From the NCBI GenBank assembly GCA_003265685.1, contig KZ836103.1, positions 25,138-89,137 of the forward strand: a DNA stretch of 64,000 nucleotides, read 5' to 3'. The notes below the pieces were generated by a model. That model was not told the origin of the DNA, searched no databases, and saw nothing but the letters and a program-made list of their open reading frames with translations. Shown piece after piece: positions 25,731 through 34,645 of this stretch (its first letter is position 1; every line of letters begins with the position of its first letter). This DNA is from Piscinibacter caeni. Its GTDB lineage: Bacteria; Pseudomonadota; Gammaproteobacteria; Burkholderiales; Burkholderiaceae_C. Made by a program: the position numbers and the translations under genes.

Positions 25731-26705
25731 ATGGATCGCCTCGAGGCCATGTCCGTGTTTGCCGCCATCGTCGACGGCGGCAGCCTGTCGGCGGCGGGCC
25801 GTCGCCTGAACGTGCCGCTGGCCACCGTCAGCCGCAAGCTCGCCGACCTGGAGGCGCACCTGAAGACGCGCCTCATCACGCGCTCGACACGCAGGCTCGA
25901 GTTGACCGATGCGGGCCGCGACTACCTGGACGCCTGCCGCCAGATCCTGGAGCAGGTCGAGGAGGCCGAACGCGTCGCCTCGGGGGCCTACGCCAAGGTG
26001 AAGGGCCAGCTGGTGGTGGCCGCGCCGATCGTGTTCGGCCGCCTGCACGTGGTGCCGGTGGCCAGTGCCTTTCTCGAGGCGCACGCCGAGGTCGACGTTC
26101 AGCTCCGCCTGGGCGACCGCAACGTCAACCTCATCGAGGAGCACGTGGACGTGGCCTTGCGCATCGGCACGCTGCCCGACAGCGGCCTGGTCGCGATGCC
26201 CGTGGGCGCGATCCGCCGCGTGGTGTGCGCCAGCCCGGCCTACCTGGACCGGTTCGGCACACCACGATCGCTGGCCGAGCTCGGCACGCATCGCTGCATC
26301 ACGTTCGACGGCCTCGAGGCGGCCGGGGCATGGACCTTCGTGCGCGCCGATGGCCAGAAAATGCGGACGGCGGTGCGCTCGCGCCTGACGGTCTCCACCG
26401 CCGAGGCCGCCATCGAGGCCGCGCTGCTCGGGCTGGGCCTTACCCGCGTGCTGTCGTACCAGGTGGCCGATGCCCTGCGGGACGGACGCCTGGTTCGCGT
26501 GCTGGCCGACGAGGAGCCGCCGGCGGTGCCGGCCAGCCTGATCTACCCCGGCCAGGGGCGCCTGCCGATGAAGACGCGTGCCTTCATCGACTTCGCCGCG
26601 GGCCGCCTGCGCGAGCGCCTCTCGGCCCTGGACGCACGGGATGCCGGCGTTGTGTCGGGTGCCTCCACCCAGGCCCGGCGCAGGCGTCAGCCGGGCGCGC
26701 GCTGA
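25731..26705 (+). CDS. LysR-family transcriptional regulator
   Basis: A 324-residue LysR-type regulator. The N-terminal winged helix is clear (MDRLEAMSVFAAIVDGGSLS, then RRLNVPLATVSRKLADLEAHL), with a substrate-binding domain from about residue 90. The C-terminal tail (about 305-324, basic and low-complexity) is longer than usual. It is divergent from the AhpD-like gene and likely regulates it and perhaps the DUF1348/PNPOx pair. The inducer is unknown. Confidence 0.9.
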   Translation: MDRLEAMSVFAAIVDGGSLSAAGRRLNVPLATVSRKLADLEAHLKTRLITRSTRRLELTDAGRDYLDACRQILEQVEEAERVASGAYAKVKGQLVVAAPIVFGRLHVVPVASAFLEAHAEVDVQLRLGDRNVNLIEEHVDVALRIGTLPDSGLVAMPVGAIRRVVCASPAYLDRFGTPRSLAELGTHRCITFDGLEAAGAWTFVRADGQKMRTAVRSRLTVSTAEAAIEAALLGLGLTRVLSYQVADALRDGRLVRVLADEEPPAVPASLIYPGQGRLPMKTRAFIDFAAGRLRERLSALDARDAGVVSGASTQARRRRQPGAR

Positions 26706-26856
26706 CCGGGAGGTCGCTTCAGCATCCCGAGGGACTCGCAGCCGCGGCGCGATCGCGCATGGCGGAGGCAATCCCCAGCGCCATCGTGCAGCGCCGGCGA
26801 ACAGGCAGCCAAGGTCGGCACAGCAGCAGCCGTCGCCGGACCAAGGCCAGTCGAGC

Positions 26857-27756
26857 TCAGGGCGGCCACTCCCGCATGCGAAACGCGTCGACCAGGAAGT
26901 CGATCAGTGCCCGCACCTTCGGCGTCAGGTGCTTGCGGCTCGGGTACACCGCGTAGACGCCGAGCTCGATCGACCGGTACGCCGGCAGCACCTCGACCAG
27001 CGCGCCTGAGGCGAGGTGCGAGCCGACCAGGAACGATGGCTGCAGCACGATGCCCTGGTGCTGCACGGCGGCGGCGCAGCAGGTGTCGCCGCTGTTGGTG
27101 CGCATGCGCGGCACGACCTTCACGCTGACCGCGCCTTGCGGGCCCTCGAACTCCCACTGCTCGCCCATCGACAGCAGCGTGTAGGCGATCACCGCGTGGC
27201 GGGCCAGGTCGGCCGGGTGCGCGGGGGTGCCGTGCCGGCGCAGGTACTCGGGTGACGCGCACAGGATCATGCGCGTGGAGGTGATCTGCCGGCTGACCAG
27301 CGTCGAGGTCTGCAGCCGCGCGATGCGCACCGCGAGGTCGTAGCCTTCGTCGACGAGGTCGACCAGCCGGTCGGCCAGCGTGACGTCGAGCATCACCTTC
27401 GGGTGCTGCGCCATGAATGCCGGCCACAGCGGTGCCAGGTGCAGCAGGCCGAAGGTCGTCGGCACGTTGACGCGCACCTGGCCGATTGCTTCGCCCGACT
27501 GCGCGCTGAGTTCCGCCTCGGCTTCTTCCACGTCCTGCAGCAGCTGCGTGCAACGCTCGTGGAACAGCTGGCCCTCGGGCGTGAGCGACAGCTTGCGGGT
27601 GGTGCGATGCAGCAGCCGCGTGCCGAGCCGCGACTCCAGGTCACCCACCAGGCGCGACACCGCCGTCTTCGAGGCGCCCAGCGCTTCAGCGGCGCGCACG
27701 AAGCTGCCGCTGTCGACCACGGTGACGAAGGCGCGCATCTCCTGGAACCTGTCCAT
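26857..27756 (-). CDS. LysR-family transcriptional regulator
   Basis: A 299-residue LysR-type regulator with N-terminal helix-turn-helix (FVRAAEALGASKTAVSRLVG) and a substrate-binding domain (VRVNVPTTFGLLHLAPLWP). It is divergent from the NAD(P)-binding protein gene at 27877, which it probably controls. A short inverted repeat, TCCCG/CGGGA, lies just upstream of its start near 27765. The 150 bases between its stop and the previous LysR gene hold nothing I recognise. Confidence 0.9.
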   Translation of the reverse strand: MDRFQEMRAFVTVVDSGSFVRAAEALGASKTAVSRLVGDLESRLGTRLLHRTTRKLSLTPEGQLFHERCTQLLQDVEEAEAELSAQSGEAIGQVRVNVPTTFGLLHLAPLWPAFMAQHPKVMLDVTLADRLVDLVDEGYDLAVRIARLQTSTLVSRQITSTRMILCASPEYLRRHGTPAHPADLARHAVIAYTLLSMGEQWEFEGPQGAVSVKVVPRMRTNSGDTCCAAAVQHQGIVLQPSFLVGSHLASGALVEVLPAYRSIELGVYAVYPSRKHLTPKVRALIDFLVDAFRMREWPP

Positions 27757-27876
27757 GCTTCCATTGTCCCGCCTTTCGGGATAGTCAATGAAGCGGTGGC
27801 CGGTTTATCTATTCAATCCGCACTTCTAAAGTCCTTCTCACTGCAGCACGTCGCTGCACCCACCCAAGGACAGATC

Positions 27877-28509
27877 ATGAAAGTCACAGTCGTCGGCGCC
27901 GGCAACATGGGCTCGGCCTTCGTCAAGCAACTCACCCGCGCGGGCCATCAGGTCAGCGTGACGGCACGCGACAGCGCCAAGGCGGCTGCGGTCGCCGCCG
28001 CCCACCCGGGCGCCCGGGCCGTCGCCACCGCCGGCGCCGCCGTGGGCGCCGATGCCGTGGTGTTGGCCACCAGCTACGCCGACGCCGCTGCCGCGTTGCA
28101 GGCCGTGGGCGACCTGCAGGGCAAGGTGGTCATCGACATCACCAACCCGCTGACGGCCGACTACATGGGCCTGACGCTGGGCCACTCGACCTCGGCCGCC
28201 GAAGAGATCGCCAAGGCCGTGCCGGGCGCGGACGTGGTGAAGGGCTTCAACACCCTGTTCGCGCAGGTGCTGGCCGAGGGTGCCGACTTCGGCAACGGCC
28301 GCAAGGCCAGCGTGTTCGTCGCCAGCGACAGCGCGCGCGCCAGGCAGACGGCCGCCGCGCTGGCCGAGAGCATCGGCTTCGACGTCGTCGATGCCGGTGG
28401 CCTGAAGAACGCGCGCTACCTCGAGCCGCTGGCGGGTCTGAACATCTACCTCGGCTATGGCGCCGGCCTGGGCACGGCGATCGCGCCGACCTGGATCCGC
28501 AAGGCCTGA
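27877..28509 (+). CDS. NAD(P)-binding protein, F420-dependent-reductase-like
   Basis: A 210-residue Rossmann protein beginning MKVTVVGAGNMGSAFVKQL, with VVIDITNPLTADY and VVKGFNTLFAQVLAEG, typical of the NADPH-dependent F420 reductase (FNO-like) family that in proteobacteria acts on an unknown substrate. It is followed by DoxX after 25 bases. The divergent LysR gene suggests induction by an electrophile or oxidant. Confidence 0.85.
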   Translation: MKVTVVGAGNMGSAFVKQLTRAGHQVSVTARDSAKAAAVAAAHPGARAVATAGAAVGADAVVLATSYADAAAALQAVGDLQGKVVIDITNPLTADYMGLTLGHSTSAAEEIAKAVPGADVVKGFNTLFAQVLAEGADFGNGRKASVFVASDSARARQTAAALAESIGFDVVDAGGLKNARYLEPLAGLNIYLGYGAGLGTAIAPTWIRKA

Positions 28510-28534
28510 ACCTCACCGATCCCTGGAGAACACC

Positions 28535-28978
28535 ATGAGCAACTCTTTCGTCACCCGCGTGCTGGCCACCGACAACGGCATCGCCGCGCTGGCCCTGCGC
28601 ATTCCCGTGGGCATCATCTTCGTCGCGCATGGTGCGCAGAAGCTGTTCGGCTGGTTCGGCGGCTACGGCCTCGAAGGAACCGGGCAGTTCTTCGGCTCCA
28701 TCGGCCTGAACCCGGGTTATCTGATGGCGCTGCTGGCCGGTGCGGCCGAGTTCTTCGGCGGCCTGGCGCTGGTGTTCGGCGTGCTGGTGCGCCCGGCCGC
28801 GGCGGCGCTGTCGTTCGCGATGCTGATCGCGATCTTCGCGGTGCACGTCGGCAAGGGCTTCTTCGTGGACAAGGGCGGCTACGAATACGCGCTGGCCTTG
28901 TTCGCCGCGTCCGTGTCGCTGCTGCTCAGCGGCGCGGGCCGCTTCTCGGTCGACCGGGTGCTTGCCGGGGAACGTTGA
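28535..28978 (+). CDS. DoxX family membrane protein
   Basis: A 147-residue protein with four predicted membrane segments and the DoxX pattern: RIPVGIIFVAHGAQKLFGWF, AGAAEFFGGLALVFG and KGFFVDKGGYEYAL. Members often associate with redox enzymes; the function is not settled. A TGGAG site precedes the ATG. Its stop overlaps the ATG of the next (broken) dioxygenase gene by one base (TGATG). Confidence 0.9.
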   Translation: MSNSFVTRVLATDNGIAALALRIPVGIIFVAHGAQKLFGWFGGYGLEGTGQFFGSIGLNPGYLMALLAGAAEFFGGLALVFGVLVRPAAAALSFAMLIAIFAVHVGKGFFVDKGGYEYALALFAASVSLLLSGAGRFSVDRVLAGER

Positions 28979-29403
28979 TGGCCCGCCTGCCCAGCCTCTT
29001 CATCTCGCACGGCGCACCTGGACGCGAACGCCGCCTGGGCCTTCGGGCAGGCGCTCGCGCCGCTGGCGGACGAGGGCGTGCTGGTCGTCGGTTCGGCAGC
29101 CTGACGCACAACCTGGTCGAGTTCCGCAGCGGGCACGGCCAGGACGAACCGTACGCGGCGGCGTTCGCCGCATGGGTGCGCGAGGCGGTGGAACAGGGCG
29201 ACCGGGCGCGCCTGCTGCGAACCCTGGACGATGCCCCGCAGGCCCGGCGCGCCCACCCGACGGCCGAGCACTTCTGGCCTTTGCTGGTGGCCGCCGGGGC
29301 GGCCGATCCGGCAGACGCGGTGCAGGTGATCGACGGCGGCATCACCCACGGTGTGCTCGCGATGGACGCCTACGCATTCGGCAGCGTCGGCGCGGACGCA
29401 TGA
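28978..29403 (+). pseudogene. DODA-type extradiol dioxygenase (YgiD-like), internally deleted
   Basis: The frame opens MARLPSLFISHGAP, the correct N-terminus of the DODA family, and ends with SLTHNLVEFRSG and VQVIDGGITHGVLAMDAYAFG, the correct C-terminus. About 120 codons between them are gone, including most metal-ligand histidines. The middle DNA (about 29020-29100) encodes the family sequence DANAAWAFGQALAPLADEG and VLVVGS in a different frame. A further base lost near 29094 returns to the original frame. The result stays open (141 codons) but cannot make the enzyme. Intact members act on 3,4-dihydroxyphenylalanine-like catechols or similar. Confidence 0.8.
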
Positions 29404-29424
29404 CAGGAGACCTCGCCATGCAGG

Positions 29425-29814
29425 ATGGAGCAGGCCATCGACCGGGTCCAGGACGCGTTGACTGCCACGGGCCTGCGCCAGGCCGCGCGCCGCGATCTGT
29501 GGGCGGACGACTCCGGCCTCGTGGCGCTGCCGGGCCTGCAGGCCCCAGGCGCACGGCAACGCCTCTCGGATGACCGCGGCAGCTCCCGCCGCCTGGCAAG
29601 GCCATGGACCGCACGGCCTCCGGCCCGTTGCGCCGAGGTGGTCCAGCGGGTGCTCGGCACGACGTTTGGCATGATGCTCGGCAAGGTCCCGGCGATCTTC
29701 CTGGGCGACAGGGTCGCGCAGACGGTGTCGATGCGGCTCGTCCACGGCATCGCTCCCGCCGTCTTCGCCGTGCCGGGCGTGCTGGCGCTGCCCAACGTCG
29801 GCACGCTGTTCTGA
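29425..29814 (+). pseudogene. GDT1/TMEM165 (UPF0016) family remnant
   Basis: The last 60 or so codons read as the C-terminal half of a GDT1-type cation exporter: GTTFGMMLGKVPAIFLGDRV, MRLVHGIAPAVFAVPGVLAL. The first half of the family, including the first ExGDK motif, is absent. The second motif should precede GTTFGMML and is also lost. Sequence before about 29640 is not recognisable to me. Intact members export Mn2+ or Ca2+. It lies between two other internally deleted genes. Confidence 0.6.
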
Positions 29815-29825
29815 AAGGCATTGCC

Positions 29826-30589
29826 ATGCACACCCACGACCTCGCCGAATGGAGACACGATCACCAGTTCGACACCGGCAACATCGCCGGCGAACGCAGC
29901 ACGCTGCTCGTGATGTGGATCACCGCAGGGATGATGGTGGGCGAGATCGCCGCCGGCTGGTTCTACAACTCGATGGCGCTGCTGGCCGACGGCTTTCACA
30001 TGAGCAGCCATGCGGTGGCCGTCGGGCTCAGCGCCTTTGCCTATGCCGCGGCGCGCTGGTCTCGGCGCGCATCCTCGGCGCAGCGCACCACCATGGGCAC
30101 GAACACGACCACCACGGTCATGCCCATGGCGGCGATCACCATCACCACCATGACCTGAACCTCATGTCCGCCTACCTCCACGTGATCGCCGACGCCGCGA
30201 CCTCGGTGGCCGCCATCGCAGCGCTGGCCGGCGGCTGGCTGTTGGGCTGGTCCTGGCTGGACCCCGTGATGGGCATCGTCGGCGCGATCGTCGTGGCGAT
30301 CTGGGCCAGGGGCCTGATCGTCGACACCGGCAAGGTGCTGCTCGACCGCGAGATGGATCACCCGATCGTCGAGGAGATCCGCGAGGTGATCGCCGAGCGC
30401 GGGGCCGACAGCGAGACGGTGATGGCCGACCTGCACGTCTGGCGCGTCGGCAAGGCCACCTACGCGTGTGCGCTGAGCCTGGTCACGCACGACGAGCAGC
30501 TCACGCCCAAGCGGGTGCGCAAGTGGCTCTCGATCCACGCGGAGATCGTGCACTCGACGATCGAGATCCAGCGTTGCCCGTCGGCATGA
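29826..30589 (+). pseudogene. dmeF: Cation diffusion facilitator (DmeF-like), internal deletion and frameshift
   Basis: The first frame from ATG 29826 gives the DmeF-type start MHTHDLAEWRHDHQFDTGN and TM1-TM2 (NSMALLADGFHMSSHAVAVG) up to AAARW near 30059. The family sequence then resumes in another frame at about 30062 with SARILGAAHHHGH, a His-rich loop, NLMSAYLHVIADAATSVAAI, and the complete cytoplasmic domain to 30589. About 55 codons covering TM3-TM4 are missing. Neither frame alone makes a transporter. Intact DmeF exports Co2+ and Ni2+. The downstream MFS gene overlaps its stop. Confidence 0.8.
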
Positions 30590-31767
30590 CGTCGCCCGCA
30601 CTGCCCCGCGCCATCTGGGTGCTCGGCCTCGTCAGCATGTTCATGGACATCTCGTCCGAGATGGTCCACAGCCTGCTGCCGCTGTTCCTGGTGAGCGTGC
30701 TCGGGGTGAGTGTGGCCGTTGTGGGCCTGATCGAGGGCATCGCCGAGTCCACGGCCCTCATCGTCAAGGTGTTCTCCGGCGTGCTGAGCGACCATTTCCG
30801 CCGGCGCAAGGGCCTCGCCGTGCTCGGCTATGCCCTCGGCGCCCTGACCAAGCCAGCCTTCGCGCTGGCGCAGGGTGCCGGCACGGTGGTCGCCGCCCGC
30901 TTCGTCGACCGCATCGGCAAGGGCATCCGCGGCGCCCCGCGCGACGCGCTGGTGGCCGACCTGGTGCCGCCCGTGCAGCGCGGCGCCGCCTACGGCCTGC
31001 GGCAGTCGCTGGACACCGTGGGTGCCTTCGCCGGCCCGCTGCTCGCCACGGCGCTGATGCTGCTGTGGGCGAGCGACTTCCGCGCCGTGTTCTGGGTCGC
31101 CGCGATACCGGGCGTGCTTGCGGTGCTGCTGCTCGTCGTCGGCGTGCGCGAGCCCGAGCCGGCGCCGCGCGCGGCCTCCGGCAGCCCGATCCGGCGCGAG
31201 GCCCTGCGTCGCCTGGGCACGGCCTACTGGGGCGTGGTCGCCCTCGGGGCCGTCTTCACGCTGGCCCGCTTCAGCGAGGCCTTCCTGGTGCTGCGGGCCG
31301 AGCAGCTGGGGATGGCGGTGTCGCTCGTGCCGCTGGTCATGGTGGCGATGAACATCGTCTACGCGCTCAGCGCCTACCCCTTCGGCAAGCTCTCGGATTC
31401 GATGAACCACGCCACCCTGCTGGCCTGGGGGCTGGTGGTGCTGGTCGCCGCCGACGCCGTGCTGGCCTGGGCTGGCGGATGGCCGGCGCTCCTGCTGGGC
31501 GTGGCGCTGTGGGGCCTGCACATGGGCATGACGCAGGGGCTGCTGGCAGCGATGGTGGCCGACACGGCGCCCGACGACCTGCGCGGCACGGCCTTCGGGC
31601 TGTTCAACCTGGTCAGCGGCGTGGCGATGCTGCTGGCCAGCGTGATCGCGGGCGTCCTGTGGGAGCGGCTCGGGTCGCAGGCGACCTTCGTTGCCGGTGG
31701 CGCCTTCGCCGTGCTGACCCTGCTCGGGCTCGTCGTGCGGCGCAGATGGGGGGCACGGCCCGCCTGA
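30586..31767 (+). CDS. MFS transporter
   Basis: A 393-residue major facilitator with about 12 membrane segments. FMDISSEMVHSLLPLFLVS and the loop SGVLSDHFRRRKG place it in the YajR/multidrug-like group, with RIGKGIRGAPRDALVADLVP typical of that branch. The ATG at 30586 overlaps the stop of the broken DmeF-like gene (ATGA), so its translation may have depended on ribosomes finishing that gene. The substrate is unknown; a metal or toxic compound would suit its neighbours. Confidence 0.87.
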   Translation: MTSPALPRAIWVLGLVSMFMDISSEMVHSLLPLFLVSVLGVSVAVVGLIEGIAESTALIVKVFSGVLSDHFRRRKGLAVLGYALGALTKPAFALAQGAGTVVAARFVDRIGKGIRGAPRDALVADLVPPVQRGAAYGLRQSLDTVGAFAGPLLATALMLLWASDFRAVFWVAAIPGVLAVLLLVVGVREPEPAPRAASGSPIRREALRRLGTAYWGVVALGAVFTLARFSEAFLVLRAEQLGMAVSLVPLVMVAMNIVYALSAYPFGKLSDSMNHATLLAWGLVVLVAADAVLAWAGGWPALLLGVALWGLHMGMTQGLLAAMVADTAPDDLRGTAFGLFNLVSGVAMLLASVIAGVLWERLGSQATFVAGGAFAVLTLLGLVVRRRWGARPA

Positions 31768-31830
31768 CCGGATCGGGCTGGACGGCAGCAGCCGGCGATC
31801 TCGGCCAGGGCGAACCGCCGTGCCAGGCAC

Positions 31831-32172
31831 TCAGGCGTAGCTGCGCGGCAGCGCGTCCCAGCGGCCGTGCGCGACGGCCACCGGGTCGTGGGCGCCCAGC
31901 CAGGGCCAGAGCGCCTGCGCGGTGCGGCGCACCTGCTCGTCGCGGCCCGCAGGCGGGCGTCCGTCGAGCAGCGCGCCGGCGAAGCGGTCCACCCACAGCA
32001 GCTCGCGCTGCGCGCCGGGCGGCGGGCCGGCCCGGTCGTCGGCGCCGTGGCGCGCCTGGTCGAGCCGATCCATCAGCCGCGGCAGCTCGTTCCAGCGCCG
32101 CGCCTGCGCCAACACCTCGCGCAGTTCGGTACGCAGTTGGTGGTAGGTGTGGGGCTCGGCGAAGGCATTCAT
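31831..32172 (-). CDS. Hypothetical protein
   Basis: A 113-residue soluble protein, mostly helical, with conserved-looking tryptophans (RRWNELPRLMDRLDQARHG, ELLWVDRFAGALLDGRPP, LWPWLGAHDP). I do not recognise the family. It has the strong third-position GC bias of its neighbours, so it is likely a real gene. It is read alone, convergent with the MFS gene. Confidence 0.6.
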   Translation of the reverse strand: MNAFAEPHTYHQLRTELREVLAQARRWNELPRLMDRLDQARHGADDRAGPPPGAQRELLWVDRFAGALLDGRPPAGRDEQVRRTAQALWPWLGAHDPVAVAHGRWDALPRSYA

Positions 32173-32262
32173 GCGGGGCTCCCTGGTGTTGCGGCAGCGG
32201 AGCAGGCCATGTTCTGCCGGCTTCGTGACGGCGTGACGACAGCGCCTGACCCGGTCCCGGCG

Positions 32263-33210
32263 CTATTCGATGATGGCCGCGGGGATCAGCTTCGCCTCCA
32301 GCAGCACCTGGTCCCACGGCGGCGTGCCGGCGAAGCTCTTCACCAGCGCCTCGAGGAACAGCTTGAGCTTGAGCGAGCTGCGCGCCGCCTGCGGGTAGAA
32401 CACGCTGAGCCAGAACGAGCTGAGCTGGTGCCGGGGCAGCACCAGCACCAGGTCGCCCGCGGTCACCGAGGCCGAGGCCACCAGCGTGGGCAGGCAGACG
32501 ATGCCGGCATGCTCCAGCGCGTACTCGCGCAGCAGGTGCACCGAGTTCGACAGCAGGGTCGGCTTCAGCTCCAGCGACACCGTCTCGCCCGTGGGCCCGT
32601 GGAAGGCCACGCGCTCGCGCGTCGGGTAGCCCGAGTACCAGCCGAGCCGGTGGCGCAGCAGGTCGGCCGGCTGGCGCGGCACGCCCCAGCGCCGCAGGTA
32701 GGTGGGCGAGGCGCAGAACACGCGCCGCACCGGGAACAGCTTGCGCGACACCAGCTCCTCCGAGCGCGGCGGGAAGATCTGCAGCGCGCAGTCGAAACCC
32801 TCCTTGACCGGGTCGATGGCGGCGTCGTTGACCACGATGTCCAGCGCGATCTGCGGGTAGCGCGCCTGGAACTCCTGCAGCAGCGTGGCCAGGTGGCCGA
32901 GCACGAAGCCGGGCAGGGCGTGCACGCGCAGCCGGCCCACCGGCGAGGTGGTCACCTCGCGCATCTGGTTGACCACCTCGTTGGTGCGGCCGACCAGCTC
33001 GACGCAGTCGCGCAGGAAGGTCTGGCCGAGTTCCGACAGCCGCACGCTGCGGGTGTTGCGCACCAGCAGCGGCGCGCCGACGAAGGCCTCGAGCTGCTGC
33101 ACGCGCTCGGTCAGCACCGAGCGGCTCAGCCGCATCTGACGCGCCGCCTCGGCGAAGCTGCGGGTTTCGGCCACACGCACGAAGGCCTCGATGGCGAGGA
33201 AGCGGTCCAT
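32263..33210 (-). CDS. LysR-family transcriptional regulator
   Basis: A 315-residue LysR-type regulator of the CrgA/AaeR-like branch: MDRFLAIEAFVRVAETRSFA, MRLSRSVLTERVQQLEAFVG, and a substrate-binding domain from about residue 90 (GRLRVHALPGFVLGHLATLL). No obvious target gene is adjacent. The start at 33210 is the family N-terminus; upstream frame is not conserved-looking. Confidence 0.9.
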   Translation of the reverse strand: MDRFLAIEAFVRVAETRSFAEAARQMRLSRSVLTERVQQLEAFVGAPLLVRNTRSVRLSELGQTFLRDCVELVGRTNEVVNQMREVTTSPVGRLRVHALPGFVLGHLATLLQEFQARYPQIALDIVVNDAAIDPVKEGFDCALQIFPPRSEELVSRKLFPVRRVFCASPTYLRRWGVPRQPADLLRHRLGWYSGYPTRERVAFHGPTGETVSLELKPTLLSNSVHLLREYALEHAGIVCLPTLVASASVTAGDLVLVLPRHQLSSFWLSVFYPQAARSSLKLKLFLEALVKSFAGTPPWDQVLLEAKLIPAAIIE

Positions 33211-33365
33211 GGCTGGGCGCGGTTCGGGTGGCCGCGATTCTGGCCGATGGCCGCGCCGAGGCGTCCCGACCGGCCTGTCAACCGGGCGCCGGCACGCCGC
33301 GTTCAAAAGGCGTCCCAAGACTTTCGAAGCGCGCTGCGGGCTTCCTGCAGCGATCCGGTGCCCCG

Positions 33366-33536
33366 ATGTCATTCCGTTCCGCGCAACCGCCGGTTTCCCC
33401 CAAGAACCCGCCCCGACCGGTGTCCCGCCTGCTCGGCGAACGCCGCGACGCCAAGCACGAGAGCCCCTTCTACGAGATGGCCGGTTCGGTGCGCCGCCCG
33501 CTGAGCCAGGAACTGCTGGCCGATCGCAAGCGCTGA
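33366..33536 (+). CDS. Small hypothetical protein
   Basis: A 56-residue basic protein. Its second half has strong coding-type third-position GC (ctg ctc ggc ... gcc aag cac gag) and reads SRLLGERRDAKHESPFYEMA then RRPLSQELLADRKR. There are no membrane segments and no recognised family. It lies alone between a divergent LysR gene and the mmuM gene. Confidence 0.4.
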   Translation: MSFRSAQPPVSPKNPPRPVSRLLGERRDAKHESPFYEMAGSVRRPLSQELLADRKR

Positions 33537-33594
33537 CCTCCCGCTCCGCAGCGAGTCAGCTGCGTGAGCAACCGCTCACAAACCTCCCGATGAA

Positions 33595-34554
33595 TCACTG
33601 ACGCGCCCAGCGGCGCGCCAGTGCGGCGATGTGCTCGGGCGTGGTGCGGCAGCAGCCGCCGATCAGCCGGGCTCCGCCGGCCGCCCAGGCTATCGCCTGT
33701 TCCGCCAGCGGCGCGCCGACGCATTCGTCCTGGCCGCGCCAGACCTTGGCGGCGCCGTCCCACTCCTCGCCGCTGTTCGGGTAGACGACGATCGGCTTGC
33801 GCGTGTGCGCGGCGGCAATCGCCACCAGCCCGGCCACGTGGTGCGGCGCGGTGCAGTTGAGGCCGATCGCGGCGACCTGGTCGAAGCCGTCCAGCGCCGC
33901 CACGCAGTCGGCGAAGGGCTCGCCCTGGCAATCGTGCGCCGCGTCGCGGCAGGAGAACGCCAACCAGGCGAAGGTGCCCGGCAGTTCCTCGATCAGGCGG
34001 GCCAGCGCGCGCGCCTCGGCCAGGCAGGGCAGGGTCTCGCAGGCCAGCAGGTCGGCGCCGGCGTCGGCCAGCACCTGCAGGCGTGGGCGGTGGAAGGCCA
34101 TCAGCGCCGACTCGTCCAGGCCGTAGTTCCCGCGGTACTCCGAGCCGTCGGCCAGCATCGCGCCGTACGGGCCGATCGAGGCGGCCACCAGCGGGCGCCG
34201 CGCCGGTCGGGCCTCGGCCACGTACTGCTCGCGCGCCTCGCAGGCGAGCTGCACCGCGCGCCGCATCAGCGCCGCGGCGTCGGCCACGCCGATGCCGCGT
34301 TGCGCGAAGCCCTCGAAGGTGGCCTGGTAGGTGGCGGTGGTCGCCACGTCGGCGCCGGCGCGGAAGTAGTCGAGGTGCACGGCGCGGATCAGGTCCGGGT
34401 TCTCGACCAGCAGGCGAGCGGACCAGAGCGGATCGCTCATGTCGGCGCCGCGCCGGGCGAGCTCGGTGCCCAGCGCGCCGTCGAGCACCAGGTGCGGCCG
34501 CTGCGCGAGCCAGGCCGCGATCGGGTCATCGTGGATCGGGTGGAGCATGGTCAA
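33595..34554 (-). CDS. mmuM: Homocysteine S-methyltransferase
   Basis: A 319-residue zinc methyltransferase. The zinc cysteines are in GLNCTAPHH and IGGCCRTTPEHI. LVLDGALGTELARRGADMSD and TATYQATFEGFAQRG are typical. It transfers a methyl group from S-methylmethionine (or SAM) to homocysteine, making methionine. It is a single gene, divergent from the putative conflict operon. A second ATG two codons in is an alternative start. Confidence 0.9.
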   Translation of the reverse strand: MTMLHPIHDDPIAAWLAQRPHLVLDGALGTELARRGADMSDPLWSARLLVENPDLIRAVHLDYFRAGADVATTATYQATFEGFAQRGIGVADAAALMRRAVQLACEAREQYVAEARPARRPLVAASIGPYGAMLADGSEYRGNYGLDESALMAFHRPRLQVLADAGADLLACETLPCLAEARALARLIEELPGTFAWLAFSCRDAAHDCQGEPFADCVAALDGFDQVAAIGLNCTAPHHVAGLVAIAAAHTRKPIVVYPNSGEEWDGAAKVWRGQDECVGAPLAEQAIAWAAGGARLIGGCCRTTPEHIAALARRWARQ

Positions 34555-34562
34555 TGCTAGCT

Positions 34563-34576
34563 CCGCAGGACTGCGG
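34563..34576. repeat. Short inverted repeat between divergent genes
   Basis: CCGCAG-GA-CTGCGG is a perfect 6-base inverted repeat in the 91-base gap between mmuM and the 264-residue protein gene. It may be an operator for either gene; nothing further supports this. Confidence 0.3.
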
Positions 34577-34645
34577 ATCCTGGGGGCTTGTGCCGCGCGC
34601 CGGACCGCCCAGAATCCCTGGCCTCACCTCGCGAAAGGAACCGCC

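Noticed and set aside
29425-29640. Open frame preceding the GDT1 remnant as an independent small gene
   Set aside because: Its sequence (MEQAIDRVQDALTATG and on) matches nothing I know and runs directly into the GDT1 C-terminus, so it is better read as part of the degraded region.
30068-30160. His-rich stretch in the DmeF-like remnant as a separate metal-binding peptide
   Set aside because: It is the normal His-rich cytoplasmic loop of this transporter family, displaced by the frameshift.
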